From S015-6 sp964479535 (lineage in GTDB: Bacteria; Desulfobacterota; DSWW01), in NCBI GenBank assembly GCA_964479535.1, contig CAYZMM010000004.1, positions 62,001 to 126,000 of the forward strand: a stretch of DNA of 64,000 nt. The letters are read 5' to 3'. The notes under the pieces were generated by a model. It was not told the DNA's origin, made no database searches, and saw nothing but the letters and a program-made list of their open reading frames with translations. Positions 1 through 7,173 of this stretch are shown here, piece after piece; positions within the stretch are counted from its first letter, which is position 1, and every line of letters begins with the position of its first letter. The translations under genes were made by a program, and so were the position numbers.

Positions 1-248
1 CAGAAGAAACCGTAGACGAACAGATCGACGCCGTAGGCGCGGGCGAGACGAATCTGCCCGGCGGCCGTTTCCGGAAGGGAATCGTCGTACGGGCCGTGCA
101 GAGGGACCCTCGGCTGCTCGTGTCCGGGGAAGCGGGACGCGGCCTCCAACACGAGATCCCACTCCGTCCAGCCCGGCGGGAACCCCCGGTCCCGTTCCGG
201 ACAGGCGTGCCAGCCCGGGTATATATAGGCGGCAACCGTTTGTTTCAT
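1..248 (-). CDS. Glycoside hydrolase family 99-like / WbsX-like protein (N-terminal part, runs off the left edge)
   Basis: The minus strand from an ATG at 248 reads openly to the edge of the window, giving about 82 residues. The peptide begins MKQTVAAYIYPGWHACPER and continues with GWTEWDLV and later RAYGVDLFVYGFF. The pattern of tyrosine/proline, then a GxTEWD-type motif, then 'GVDLFVYGFFW' is the start of the GH99-like domain found in WbsX-type proteins encoded near polysaccharide genes. Only the N-terminus is visible, so substrate and length cannot be judged. It is transcribed away from the toxin-antitoxin pair at 393-1102. Confidence 0.6.
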   Translation of the reverse strand, partial: MKQTVAAYIYPGWHACPERDRGFPPGWTEWDLVLEAASRFPGHEQPRVPLHGPYDDSLPETAAGQIRLARAYGVDLFVYGFF

Positions 249-332
249 TGGAACTTCTCTGTGGGTCGTTCCGGAGCCTCTTTCACAGTCCAGTATAGGT
301 CGTCCATCCGGGAATGTGGACCCACCCATATT

Positions 333-370
333 TTGACTTGACAAGTCATAAATATATGACTAGTATAGTC
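333..370 (+). promoter_or_regulatory. Promoter with two palindromic operators in front of the Phd/VapC pair
   Basis: A consensus -35 (TTGACA, 338-343) is followed after exactly 17 bases by TAGTAT (361-366). Two inverted repeats overlie it: TGACTT-GAC-AAGTCA at 334-348 covers the -35, and GACTA-GTA-TAGTC at 358-370 covers the -10. Antitoxins of the Phd/YefM family are known to repress their own operon by binding paired palindromes at the promoter. That this is the operator here is an inference from position. Confidence 0.7.
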
Positions 371-392
371 TTAAATAGTGAAAGGGGAAGAT

Positions 393-683
393 ATGCCCAC
401 AGCAGCCGTATCGGAACTGAAGGCCCGGTTGAGTGAGTACCTCAAAAAGGTAAAAGGCGGCGCACAGATACTGATCACCGACAGGGGGAAGCCCGTCGCC
501 CGGCTCCTACCCGTATCCCGGTCCGAAACGGCCAGGGAATCACTGGTTCAGATGGAGAAGCAGGGGTTGATCAAGCTCGGAAGGGGCAAGCTTCCAAAGA
601 CCTTCTGGTCCATGCCCAGACCAAAAGATCCGAAGGAGTCCGTCCTCGGAGCCCTGCTCGAAGAGCGGAAGGAGGGAAGATGA
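393..683 (+). CDS. Type II antitoxin, Phd/YefM family
   Basis: Predicted antitoxin of 96 residues that should bind DNA with its N-terminal half and neutralise the downstream PIN toxin with its C-terminal tail. The N-terminus (MPTAAVSELKARLSEYLKKV, then ITDRGKPVARLLPV) is the standard Phd fold signature: a helix that keeps a target from spreading into the next motif 'GKPVARL'. The C-terminal third is basic and proline-rich, as expected for a disordered toxin-binding tail. The ATG at 393 is chosen over the GTG at 378 because AGGGGAAG precedes it at good spacing. Its stop overlaps the toxin start (ATGA, 680-683). Likely autorepressed through the palindromes at 334-370. Confidence 0.85.
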   Translation: MPTAAVSELKARLSEYLKKVKGGAQILITDRGKPVARLLPVSRSETARESLVQMEKQGLIKLGRGKLPKTFWSMPRPKDPKESVLGALLEERKEGR

Positions 684-1102
684 AATTCTGGGACTCCTCC
701 GCAATCGTGCCTCTCTGCTTTCGCGAAGGAGCGTCCGATGCGATGCGGCACATTGTCCGGTCGGATGAAGACATGGTGGTCTGGTGGGCGACCCGCATCG
801 AGTGCATCTCCGCCATGTCGAGGCGAAGGAGGGAGGGCGCCCTTTCCGCAGAGGCGGACCGAGAGGCGCGGGACGTTCTTTTCGTTCTGTCCGGGGAGTG
901 GTCCGAGTTACAACCGACTGAAGTCGTCCGGGAACGGGCAGAAAGGCTCCTCATGACCCATCCTCTGAGGGCGGCCGACGCGCTGCAGCTCGCGGCGGCA
1001 CTCGTCTGGGCCGAGGAATCCCCCAGGGGCCTCGAGGTGGTCTGCCTGGATCAGAACCTGTGCGAGGCAGCCGCGCGGGAGGGATTCACCCTACTGCCGT
1101 GA
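680..1102 (+). CDS. PIN-domain toxin, VapC-like RNase
   Basis: Product of 140 residues with the PIN-domain acidic residues in place: the first Asp in MKFWDSSAIVPL, Glu in the TRIECISAM segment, and the pair of Asp in LRAADALQLAAAL and VVCLDQNL. PIN toxins of this kind are magnesium-dependent endoribonucleases that cut tRNA or rRNA. The ATGA overlap with the antitoxin implies translational coupling. The length is typical for VapC. RNA target cannot be told from sequence. Confidence 0.85.
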   Translation: MKFWDSSAIVPLCFREGASDAMRHIVRSDEDMVVWWATRIECISAMSRRRREGALSAEADREARDVLFVLSGEWSELQPTEVVRERAERLLMTHPLRAADALQLAAALVWAEESPRGLEVVCLDQNLCEAAAREGFTLLP

Positions 1103-1129
1103 AGCGGGGATCGCGGCAGCCCCGCCGAC

Positions 1130-2800
1130 TCAGACCTCCCGCCGACGAAACCGCTCCCGAATCCGTCGGCCCACGCGAAGGCTGTTCGCCATGATGGTCG
1201 CCGTGGACGGAGCGCCGCCCGAGGTGGGCATGAAGCTGCCGTCCGTGACGTAGAGGTTCCGCACCTCGTGGGCCTGGCAGGTCGGGTCCAGAACGGATCG
1301 TGCCGGGTCCGTGCCGAAGCGGCAGGTCCCCTGCTGGAGGTGGTAGGTCGTGTCCTTCCACGTCCAGGCGGAGATCTCCTCCGCCCGGGGCCGGATCGCC
1401 TCGAGCATCTCCATGCCGTGCCGAAGCATCCTCACGTTCACCTCGTCCGCTGCAGGGTGATTCCGCGCCGTGATCCGCGCGACGGGCAGGCCGAACCGAT
1501 CCTTTCGTTCCGGATCCAGATCCACGTAGCTCCCTTTCCAGGGAAGGGCCTCACCGAAGACCTCGAACTCCACGGTCAGCCGCTCAAGGAAGTGCCGACG
1601 GAGCCGCTCCTTCAGGTCCTCGCCGAAGACCCGCCAGTTCTCCCTCGCCGCCAGCCGAACGGCGGCGTTGATCGGGTTCGGGTGCTCGAGGATGAAGTTG
1701 TAGGTCCCTCCCTTCTGCATGGCGGCCCCGGCGTCCTCCATCCAGTAGTGGTCCTGGACGGACCGCTGAAGGAAGGGAAGGTCCATGCCCCCGGGTCCGA
1801 CCCTGGACATGATGGCCCCCCGGTCGAAGACGGCCGTGCCCTTCGCCAGAGTGGAGAAGGTCAGATTCCTGCCCACGAGCCCGTTGTTGTTGGCGAGCCC
1901 GCCGGGGAACCGGTTGCTTTCGGACATCAGGAGCAGGCGGGCGCTCTCCACCGCGGATGCGGCAAGGCAGACGACCCGTGCGCCGATCCTTCGAACCTGT
2001 CCGTTCGCATCGAGGTATTCCACGCCCTCGACCCTGTCGGATGCATCCACCAGGATGCGGCGGGCCATGCAGCGGGCCTTGACCTGGCAGCGGCCCGTTG
2101 CCTCGGCCGCGGGGATGAAGGTCACGAGACAGCTCGACTTGGAGGCGTTCTCACAGCCGTAGTCACCGCACAGGCCGCAGTAGTTGCAGGGCGGCCGCTG
2201 CCCGAAGACCCGTGAGGTGATCGCCCGGGGGGTGGGATAGGGGTGAAGGCCCAGGGAACGCGCCGCCTCGTCGAGGAGTGCGGCCGCGGGATGCGGCCGC
2301 ATGGGCGGCAGCGGAAAGGGGCGTTCCCGGACCTCGAAGGGGTTGCTGCCCGCCCTGCCGGAGACGCCGATCCGCGCCTCCAGCAGATCATAGTGAGGAA
2401 GCAGTTCCTCCATGGAGATCGGCCAGTCGGCGACCTCCGCGTTCTCGATTCCCCCGGTCATCTCGGCCAGCCGGAGGTCCGAGGGCTTGAGCCGGTAGAA
2501 GAAGCCGCTCATGTGCACGGTCGCGCCGCCCACGCAGGCGCTCGTCCATCCGGACCGGGTTCGTTTCGCCCTTTCCGTGTCCGACCTGCGGATCGTGTGG
2601 GGCTCGTCGTCCAGGTACGGGACCCAGAAGTCCCGGCGGCAGAGCTTCACTTCGTCGTGGATGAAGTCTCCGGAGGTGTAGTAGGGGCCTTTCTCCAGGA
2701 TCACGACGCTCGCCCCGGCCTCGGCCAGGACCGCCGCGACCGGCGCCCCCCCTGCCCCGCTGCCGATGACCACGACGTCTGCCTGTTCGGAAAAGCCCAT
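1130..2800 (-). CDS. GMC-family FAD oxidoreductase
   Basis: A 556-residue flavoprotein of the glucose-methanol-choline family. Residues 9-40 hold the dinucleotide fold (VVVIGSGAGGAPVAAVL) ending in the acidic residue of VVILEKG. A cysteine cluster (CNYCGLCGDYGCENASKSSC, around 205-225) is typical of the gluconate/sorbosone-dehydrogenase-like branch; its role is not settled. The C-terminal catalytic region shows TYHLQQGTCRFGTDP with the active-site His, then TDGSFMPTSGGAPSTATIM. Family members oxidise alcohols or sugars and pass electrons to a cytochrome. The preceding gene encodes the usual small partner (gluconate dehydrogenase subunit 3 type), but no dedicated cytochrome subunit follows; the upstream bc-type operon may be the acceptor (inference). 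Substrate unknown. Confidence 0.85.
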   Translation of the reverse strand: MGFSEQADVVVIGSGAGGAPVAAVLAEAGASVVILEKGPYYTSGDFIHDEVKLCRRDFWVPYLDDEPHTIRRSDTERAKRTRSGWTSACVGGATVHMSGFFYRLKPSDLRLAEMTGGIENAEVADWPISMEELLPHYDLLEARIGVSGRAGSNPFEVRERPFPLPPMRPHPAAALLDEAARSLGLHPYPTPRAITSRVFGQRPPCNYCGLCGDYGCENASKSSCLVTFIPAAEATGRCQVKARCMARRILVDASDRVEGVEYLDANGQVRRIGARVVCLAASAVESARLLLMSESNRFPGGLANNNGLVGRNLTFSTLAKGTAVFDRGAIMSRVGPGGMDLPFLQRSVQDHYWMEDAGAAMQKGGTYNFILEHPNPINAAVRLAARENWRVFGEDLKERLRRHFLERLTVEFEVFGEALPWKGSYVDLDPERKDRFGLPVARITARNHPAADEVNVRMLRHGMEMLEAIRPRAEEISAWTWKDTTYHLQQGTCRFGTDPARSVLDPTCQAHEVRNLYVTDGSFMPTSGGAPSTATIMANSLRVGRRIRERFRRREV

Positions 2801-2833
2801 CCTTCAGAAGTCTCCCGCACGGACGAAGAGAAC

Positions 2834-2864
2834 ATTGCGAGGAGCTGCAAGCGACGAAGCAATC
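2834..2864. repeat. Dispersed intergenic repeat, copy A
   Basis: ATTGCGAGGAGCTGCAAGCG followed by ACGAAGCAATC. Its reverse complement matches the repeats at 3741, 13021, 18334 and 61379. It is an imperfect palindrome with ATTGC/GCAAT ends, in the gap between the GMC gene and the downstream inverted-repeat element. Confidence 0.6.
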
Positions 2865-3003
2865 CACAGGCTCAGTGGGTGGGCTGCTTTGAGGCTGCTT
2901 CGCTTCACTCGCAGTCTTCGATTTCACATCCGCCCACAATTTCCACCATGCATCTCACGGCCGAGGGGTCCAGCTCTAACAGGCCGTTGAAAAAGTGCCT
3001 GCC

Positions 3004-3105
3004 GGAGGCTGTTGAAAAAGTTCCAGATGCAAGGCGTACTTTCTGTACGTCGAATGACGAGGGATGAAGCCGAACGCCGCAGATGGGACTTTTTCAACAG
3101 CCTCC
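3004..3105. mobile_element. MITE-like 102-bp element with perfect 17-bp terminal inverted repeats
   Basis: GGAGGCTGTTGAAAAAG at 3004-3020 is perfectly inverted at 3089-3105. About 68 bases lie between, with no coding potential. A second, degenerate left terminus (AGGCCGTTGAAAAAGT) lies at 2981-2996, suggesting nested or repeated insertion. Elements ending in AGGCTGTTGAAAAAGT are a familiar sight in deltaproteobacterial intergenic DNA (recalled, not searched). No clear target duplication is visible. It lies between the two halves of the GMC/subunit-3 pair and ends 8 bases past the subunit-3 stop codon. Confidence 0.7.
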
Positions 3106-3113
3106 TAAGCCTC

Positions 3114-3686
3114 CTAGTCATTGAAGCCATCGTCCGGTGCCACGATCATCTTCACGCCGTCCGGGTTCCACCAGCAGGAGCGCAGCCCGTCCGGGATGCC
3201 GATCCAGCGCCAGCCGGCCCTCCCCCGGTTCCCGCCGTACTTCGGGTCGGAGAGATAGCCCTCAAGGGTCATTTCCATCAACTGCCGGAAGAAGACGTTG
3301 CCGTCGAACACGCCCGCCTCGACCTCGCCGGCAGAAAAGGCCCTCAGGATCGCATCCTGCTGCCCGTCGTCGCATTCTGCAAAGGGCCTGCCGTGTTTCT
3401 TCCGTGCGATTCCATCGAGATGGCGCGCCCCGTGTGCGAAGTAGTTCCGTATCGGCTTGAACGAAGGTTGCCGCAGCCAGCAGTCGAAGTATTCGGGCAC
3501 ACCGGCCTCCTTCGCCCCGGGAAGCAGCCGATCCACCGCCGCCGCAATCGTCTCGCGCTGCTCCGGGCCGAAGGGTCCCCCTTCATCCGGCACCGGAAGC
3601 TCGCCGCTCACGATCCTCGGGATGACCAGTGAGGCGCCCCCCAGTCCGGCCAAGGCTGCGAGCATCTCCCTGCGTGTACATGCCAT
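3114..3686 (-). CDS. Gluconate 2-dehydrogenase subunit 3 family protein, Tat-exported
   Basis: The ATG at 3686 (preceded by GGGAG) gives 190 residues beginning MACTRREMLAALAGLGG, a twin-arginine-type leader that fits export of a folded redox subunit. The body (FGPEQRETIAAAVDRLLPGAKEAG) is the conserved helical start of the subunit 3 family. In characterised sugar/alcohol dehydrogenases this small subunit accompanies the GMC flavoprotein, which here lies just downstream, separated by repeat elements. A longer reading frame upstream to 3833 is ignored because it has no ribosome site and overlaps repeat DNA. The start lies inside the 3' end of the cytochrome reading frame. Confidence 0.8.
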   Translation of the reverse strand: MACTRREMLAALAGLGGASLVIPRIVSGELPVPDEGGPFGPEQRETIAAAVDRLLPGAKEAGVPEYFDCWLRQPSFKPIRNYFAHGARHLDGIARKKHGRPFAECDDGQQDAILRAFSAGEVEAGVFDGNVFFRQLMEMTLEGYLSDPKYGGNRGRAGWRWIGIPDGLRSCWWNPDGVKMIVAPDDGFND

Positions 3687-4986
3687 CGTTCCGACTCCCA
3701 CTCCGTCTCGGCGGACGGTGCCTGGGGCGAACGGTGCCTGGGGCTTGCCGCGTCGCCTGCGGCTCCCCGCAATGTCCCTCAATTGCGCATATTGCGAAGC
3801 CCTTGTCAAAGGGCCGAAGCAATCCCCGAGCACGGTGTCGTTCGCCGTGCAACGAACTCCTGGTAAAGGGTGCAGCAGGCGGCTTCCCTTCTCCGCTCCG
3901 CTCCTGGATGTCCGCGTTCGAGGGGATGTCGCCGTTGGCGGGGATGTCGTCGTTCGCGGGGATGCCGGATTCTGCGCCGTCGTGACACGCGGAACAGGAT
4001 TCGCGATGCTGCTTCATAAGCGGGCAGAATCCTGCTCCCGGACCCGCCGGCGGGACCCCGGGTGCGTGACAGATCCCGCAGCGAAGCTCGCCCGATTTCC
4101 TGCGTATGTAGGTGCAGCGGTGCTCCATGCGGCCGCTCGCCACGCCCGCCCGCCCGGCATGGCAGGTGCTACAGGGCCGGAGCACCAGGCTCCTCGACTT
4201 CTCCCGTGTGCCGCATTCCGGATACCGGTCGAGCACCAGGCTCTCCAGGTAGATGAGCAGGCTCTCGGTTGCCTCGGGCTCCTGTTCCAGCGAAAGACGG
4301 AAGCTCGGCATGGTGGAGCCGGGGAAGTTGTGCGTCGGCTCGATCAGGCTGGTCTTCAGGTAGTCCAGGCCCTTGCGGCCGATCATGGTCAAATCGGGAC
4401 CGAAATCGAGCCCCCCCCGGCCACCGTCCGTCAATGGATGACAGAGCATGCAGCCGAGACCGAGGTAGAGCATGGCCCCCTGCTCGAGTCGCTCCTGCCC
4501 CGGCTGCGCGCCCGGCACGTGACACCTGGCGCAGCTCGCCTGTATGTGGGGTTCCCGCATGAGAGGGTCCGGACGTTCGCCACCGGCGAGACCGTGTGCG
4601 ACGAGCGGGTCAAGGGCGCGGCCCACCCCCCCGTGGCACGCGGAGCAGCCGATCCGGTCCGGCGGATGCCCCCCAAGACCCGGACCGTGGGCCCGAAAGG
4701 GAAGAGGAACGCGTGCCTCCGCAAGATCTGCCCGGCCCATTCCAAGATGGCAGGACGGGCAACGGTCGATCTGCCCGGCGCACGTGAAGTACTGGCGGAT
4801 GGCCACACCCCGGTCGACTGCCTCGCCTTCCGCATACTGCCCGAGAAACCGCTCCTGCAGCCCCCGCCAGGGCGCCTGCCCGGACCGGATCACGACGAGC
4901 CACAGCACACACAGGAGCGCGCACGCCGCCACCAGGAAGGAGACTCTCAAGACGCGGTGCTGGCGCTCCAGTTCGTCAGGGGACAA
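3583..4986 (-). CDS. Seven-heme membrane-anchored cytochrome c of a bc-type complex
   Basis: The frame encodes 467 residues from a TTG at 4986, which has GGGAGGAG 8 bases upstream and overlaps the cytochrome b stop by 11 bases. A membrane anchor lies at about 14-34. Seven CxxCH sites fall at residues 76, 114, 152, 179, 272, 303 and 331; the 165-255 segment looks like a monoheme cytochrome c domain with a possible Met ligand in STMPSF. It presumably replaces cytochrome c1 as electron acceptor from the Rieske protein. Beyond residue ~340 the sequence is a short tandem repeat and then translated repeat DNA, and it overlaps the next gene by 104 bases, so the true C-terminus may lie near 3870 and the tail may be a result of a mutated stop. 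Confidence 0.8.
   Translation of the reverse strand: MSPDELERQHRVLRVSFLVAACALLCVLWLVVIRSGQAPWRGLQERFLGQYAEGEAVDRGVAIRQYFTCAGQIDRCPSCHLGMGRADLAEARVPLPFRAHGPGLGGHPPDRIGCSACHGGVGRALDPLVAHGLAGGERPDPLMREPHIQASCARCHVPGAQPGQERLEQGAMLYLGLGCMLCHPLTDGGRGGLDFGPDLTMIGRKGLDYLKTSLIEPTHNFPGSTMPSFRLSLEQEPEATESLLIYLESLVLDRYPECGTREKSRSLVLRPCSTCHAGRAGVASGRMEHRCTYIRRKSGELRCGICHAPGVPPAGPGAGFCPLMKQHRESCSACHDGAESGIPANDDIPANGDIPSNADIQERSGEGKPPAAPFTRSSLHGERHRARGLLRPFDKGFAICAIEGHCGEPQATRQAPGTVRPRHRPPRRSGSRNDGMYTQGDARSLGRTGGRLTGHPEDRERRASGAG
3741..3776. repeat. Dispersed intergenic-type repeat, copy B (inside the cytochrome frame)
   Basis: GGGCTTGCCGCGTCGCCTGC followed by GGCTCCCCGCAATGTCC. It matches copies at 13021, 18334 (inverted) and 61379. 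Other copies are intergenic; this one is read through by the cytochrome c frame, which is the main reason to doubt the annotated C-terminus. Confidence 0.6.
3906..3959. repeat. Three tandem 18-bp repeats in the cytochrome c tail
   Basis: Three units of the pattern GGATGTCGYCGTTSGCGG, head to tail. On the coding strand they give the repeated peptide DIPANG/DIPSNA after the last heme site. The unit length keeps the frame. Confidence 0.7.
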
Positions 4987-6355
4987 GGGACCACTCCTCC
5001 CAGGGCCAGAAGAAGGCCCACATGGGCCCGCGGCACCAGGCCACCAGGGTGAATCCGATCACCGCCGAGAGCAGGACCGCGATCCCTGCGAGAAAAGCGG
5101 TGCGCGTCGATCGGGTCCGGACGCCCGCTGCGGTGAACACCAGAATCGACAGCAACAGCATGCCGGTCGCGGGGTTCAGGAGATCCCGAACCAGCGCCGG
5201 CCTGGAAGCGAGCCATGAAACCGCCGCCGGCCGCATGAACCCCCATTGGAGCAGGGCGAACACGCCGATGGCGAGACCGGAGGATAGCCCCACGATCGCC
5301 CGCCTTCCGGGACCGCCGAACCACCGCCCCACGCCTTCCTCTTCCCGCTCCAGCAGGGGGAGCAGCAGCAGGCCTGCGAGCAGGAATCCCGGAAAGAGGA
5401 ATCCGCCCACGGGCGCCGAGTAACTGACCATTTCCTGGATCCAGAGGAAGTACCACGGGGTCTTCTCCGGGTTGGAGGGGTTGTGAATGTCGGGCGCCGC
5501 CCCCAGGGGGGCCGAAACGAACGCGGCGATCAGGCAGAGCAGGGTCAAGAGCACGGTGACGAGGATCCCCTCCCGGAGCAGGAGATGGGGCCATGCAGGA
5601 ACCGTGGGCACCTCCCCGGCATCCGACCGTTCCCGGGCAAGGCCTCCGTCCTTTCGAATGCGCCAGAGGTGGAGAAGGAACAGCACCACCGTGAGTCCGG
5701 GCAGGAAGGCAACGTGGAGCATGTAGAAGCGGATGAGCGCCGCCCGGCCCACCTCGGCGCCCCCGAGGAGCAGCTTCCTGAACGAAGCGCCGACCCAGGG
5801 GAGATAGTCGATCAAGCTCGCCGAAACGCTCACCGCCCAGAAGGAAAGCTGATCCCAGGGGAGCAGATATCCGGTGAATGCCGTCCCCAGCGTGAACAGG
5901 AACAGCGCCAGTCCGAGGGCCCAGTTGAGTTCTCTGCGGAAGTAGCCTCCGGTGAAGGCGACCCGCAGCAGATGCAGAAGAGAGGTGATCACCATGGCGT
6001 GACCCGCCCATCGATGAAGGGCGCGAAGGAAGCCGCCGAAGGTCACCGCGTACTCGATGTCCTGAACGCTCTCGTACGCCTCTCCGGGCGCAGGTACGTA
6101 GTAGATCATCAACAGGACGCCGCTTGCGGCCAGCACCCCGAAGAGGGCGATGGTCATGACACCCAGGCCGAGCGTCGCTTTCGCCTCCAGCGTTCGCGTC
6201 GCGACCCGAACCGGGTGGATGTGGAAGAGGAAGTTGCGACGCATGCGGTGGGTAAGCGTATCATCCGGCGGAACGGCGCCGGGGTGGATGCCGCGCCGCA
6301 GGTTGGCAGGAAGGGAGGCCACGTTGGCAAGCAGCGTCGACACGAACTCGTTCAC
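4976..6355 (-). CDS. Cytochrome b of a bc-type (b6f-like) complex
   Basis: 459 residues from a GTG at 6355 that overlaps the Rieske stop (GTGA). It is the quinol-oxidising diheme membrane subunit. The first heme pair is H-x13-H in LHRWAGHAMVITSLLHLLRV. The second is H-x14-H in MLHVAFLPGLTVVLFLLH, the spacing seen in b6f rather than mitochondrial-type bc1. The Qo-site motif reads EKTPWYF: the usual Glu of PEWY is replaced by Thr. Eight or more hydrophobic spans follow, so N- and C-terminal cytochrome b parts are fused. It is translationally coupled to its neighbours on both sides. Confidence 0.9.
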   Translation of the reverse strand: MNEFVSTLLANVASLPANLRRGIHPGAVPPDDTLTHRMRRNFLFHIHPVRVATRTLEAKATLGLGVMTIALFGVLAASGVLLMIYYVPAPGEAYESVQDIEYAVTFGGFLRALHRWAGHAMVITSLLHLLRVAFTGGYFRRELNWALGLALFLFTLGTAFTGYLLPWDQLSFWAVSVSASLIDYLPWVGASFRKLLLGGAEVGRAALIRFYMLHVAFLPGLTVVLFLLHLWRIRKDGGLARERSDAGEVPTVPAWPHLLLREGILVTVLLTLLCLIAAFVSAPLGAAPDIHNPSNPEKTPWYFLWIQEMVSYSAPVGGFLFPGFLLAGLLLLPLLEREEEGVGRWFGGPGRRAIVGLSSGLAIGVFALLQWGFMRPAAVSWLASRPALVRDLLNPATGMLLLSILVFTAAGVRTRSTRTAFLAGIAVLLSAVIGFTLVAWCRGPMWAFFWPWEEWSLVP

Positions 6356-6825
6356 GCCCGGTTCCCTCGTGGCAGCACGATCGGTTTCGTCCCCATGGCG
6401 TCGAGGGGCTCGGCCGTGTCCACCCACAAACGTCCGTCCTGTTCAAGCCAGACCTCGTACCAGGGGAGCGGACGGCGCGCCGGTCCCGAAATCACTTCCC
6501 CCAGGGGACCGTACTCCGCACCGTGGCAGGGGCACACGAAACCGTCTGCGGTTCTCCGAACCGTGCAACCCAGGTGCGTGCAGCGGCAGGAGAACGCGCC
6601 CATTCCACCCTCGTTCCGCACGACGAACAGGTCGCGATCCTGAAGCCAGGTGAGCGTGTTCATCTTGAAATGGGAAAGCCGGCCCAGAGGGAATCTGCGG
6701 GCCGGCCCCTCGTCGAAGTCGGGCACGGCGACCCGAACCCCCCCAGCCACAGCGGAGAGCGCACAGACGCCGGCCACGGCGTGGCCCGCACGAGCAAGGA
6801 AATCGCGGCGCGACGTGCCGTCCAT
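6352..6825 (-). CDS. Rieske [2Fe-2S] protein, Tat-dependent
   Basis: 157 residues. The N-terminus (TSRRDFLARAGHAVAGVCAL) is a twin-arginine signal/anchor. The two cluster motifs are C82-T-H84-LG-C87 and C98-P-C100-H101-G, including the disulfide cysteines. It passes electrons from quinol bound at cytochrome b to the multiheme cytochrome c downstream. I chose the ATG at 6825 because it starts just before the Tat motif; a GTG at 6855 is an alternative. First gene of the Rieske-cytochrome b-cytochrome c operon. Confidence 0.88.
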   Translation of the reverse strand: MDGTSRRDFLARAGHAVAGVCALSAVAGGVRVAVPDFDEGPARRFPLGRLSHFKMNTLTWLQDRDLFVVRNEGGMGAFSCRCTHLGCTVRRTADGFVCPCHGAEYGPLGEVISGPARRPLPWYEVWLEQDGRLWVDTAEPLDAMGTKPIVLPRGNRA

Positions 6826-7173
6826 CCCATCTGCTTCCAGGGCACCGCCCGCCACGGACTCCGTCTTTTTGGTCTTAACGGTGGACTCCTTTACTCACTC
6901 CGCTTTTCGGACGTGGGCGGCTCCCTGCCGGGTTGCCCAGCAGGGCTCCGCAGGGCACGAGGCTCTATGGCATACACTCAGGATGAAAATACTAGATGTA
7001 TCGTGGCGAATCAAGCACTTACGAGGCCGAAACAGAGGGCTTCGTGCAATATGCGGGTCAAGTTCTGCCGGCTTTCGAACGACAAGACGTAGGTGGCCTG
7101 GGAAAGGCCGGTTCCGTATGCTGCCTTTCCGTCTCGTTTGAAGGGCCGCAGACGGAACTCGGAGGTGCAAACG
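6826..7173. other. Non-coding gap with a possible minus-strand promoter
   Basis: No convincing gene. On the minus strand TTGATT (7009-7014) and TATTTT (6986-6991) are spaced by 17 bases and could drive the Rieske operon about 160 bases downstream. The match is moderate and is offered as a candidate only. Confidence 0.35.

Noticed and set aside
3457..5052. Plus-strand frame of 531 codons over the cytochrome c gene
   Set aside because: Shadow of the seven-CxxCH minus-strand gene.
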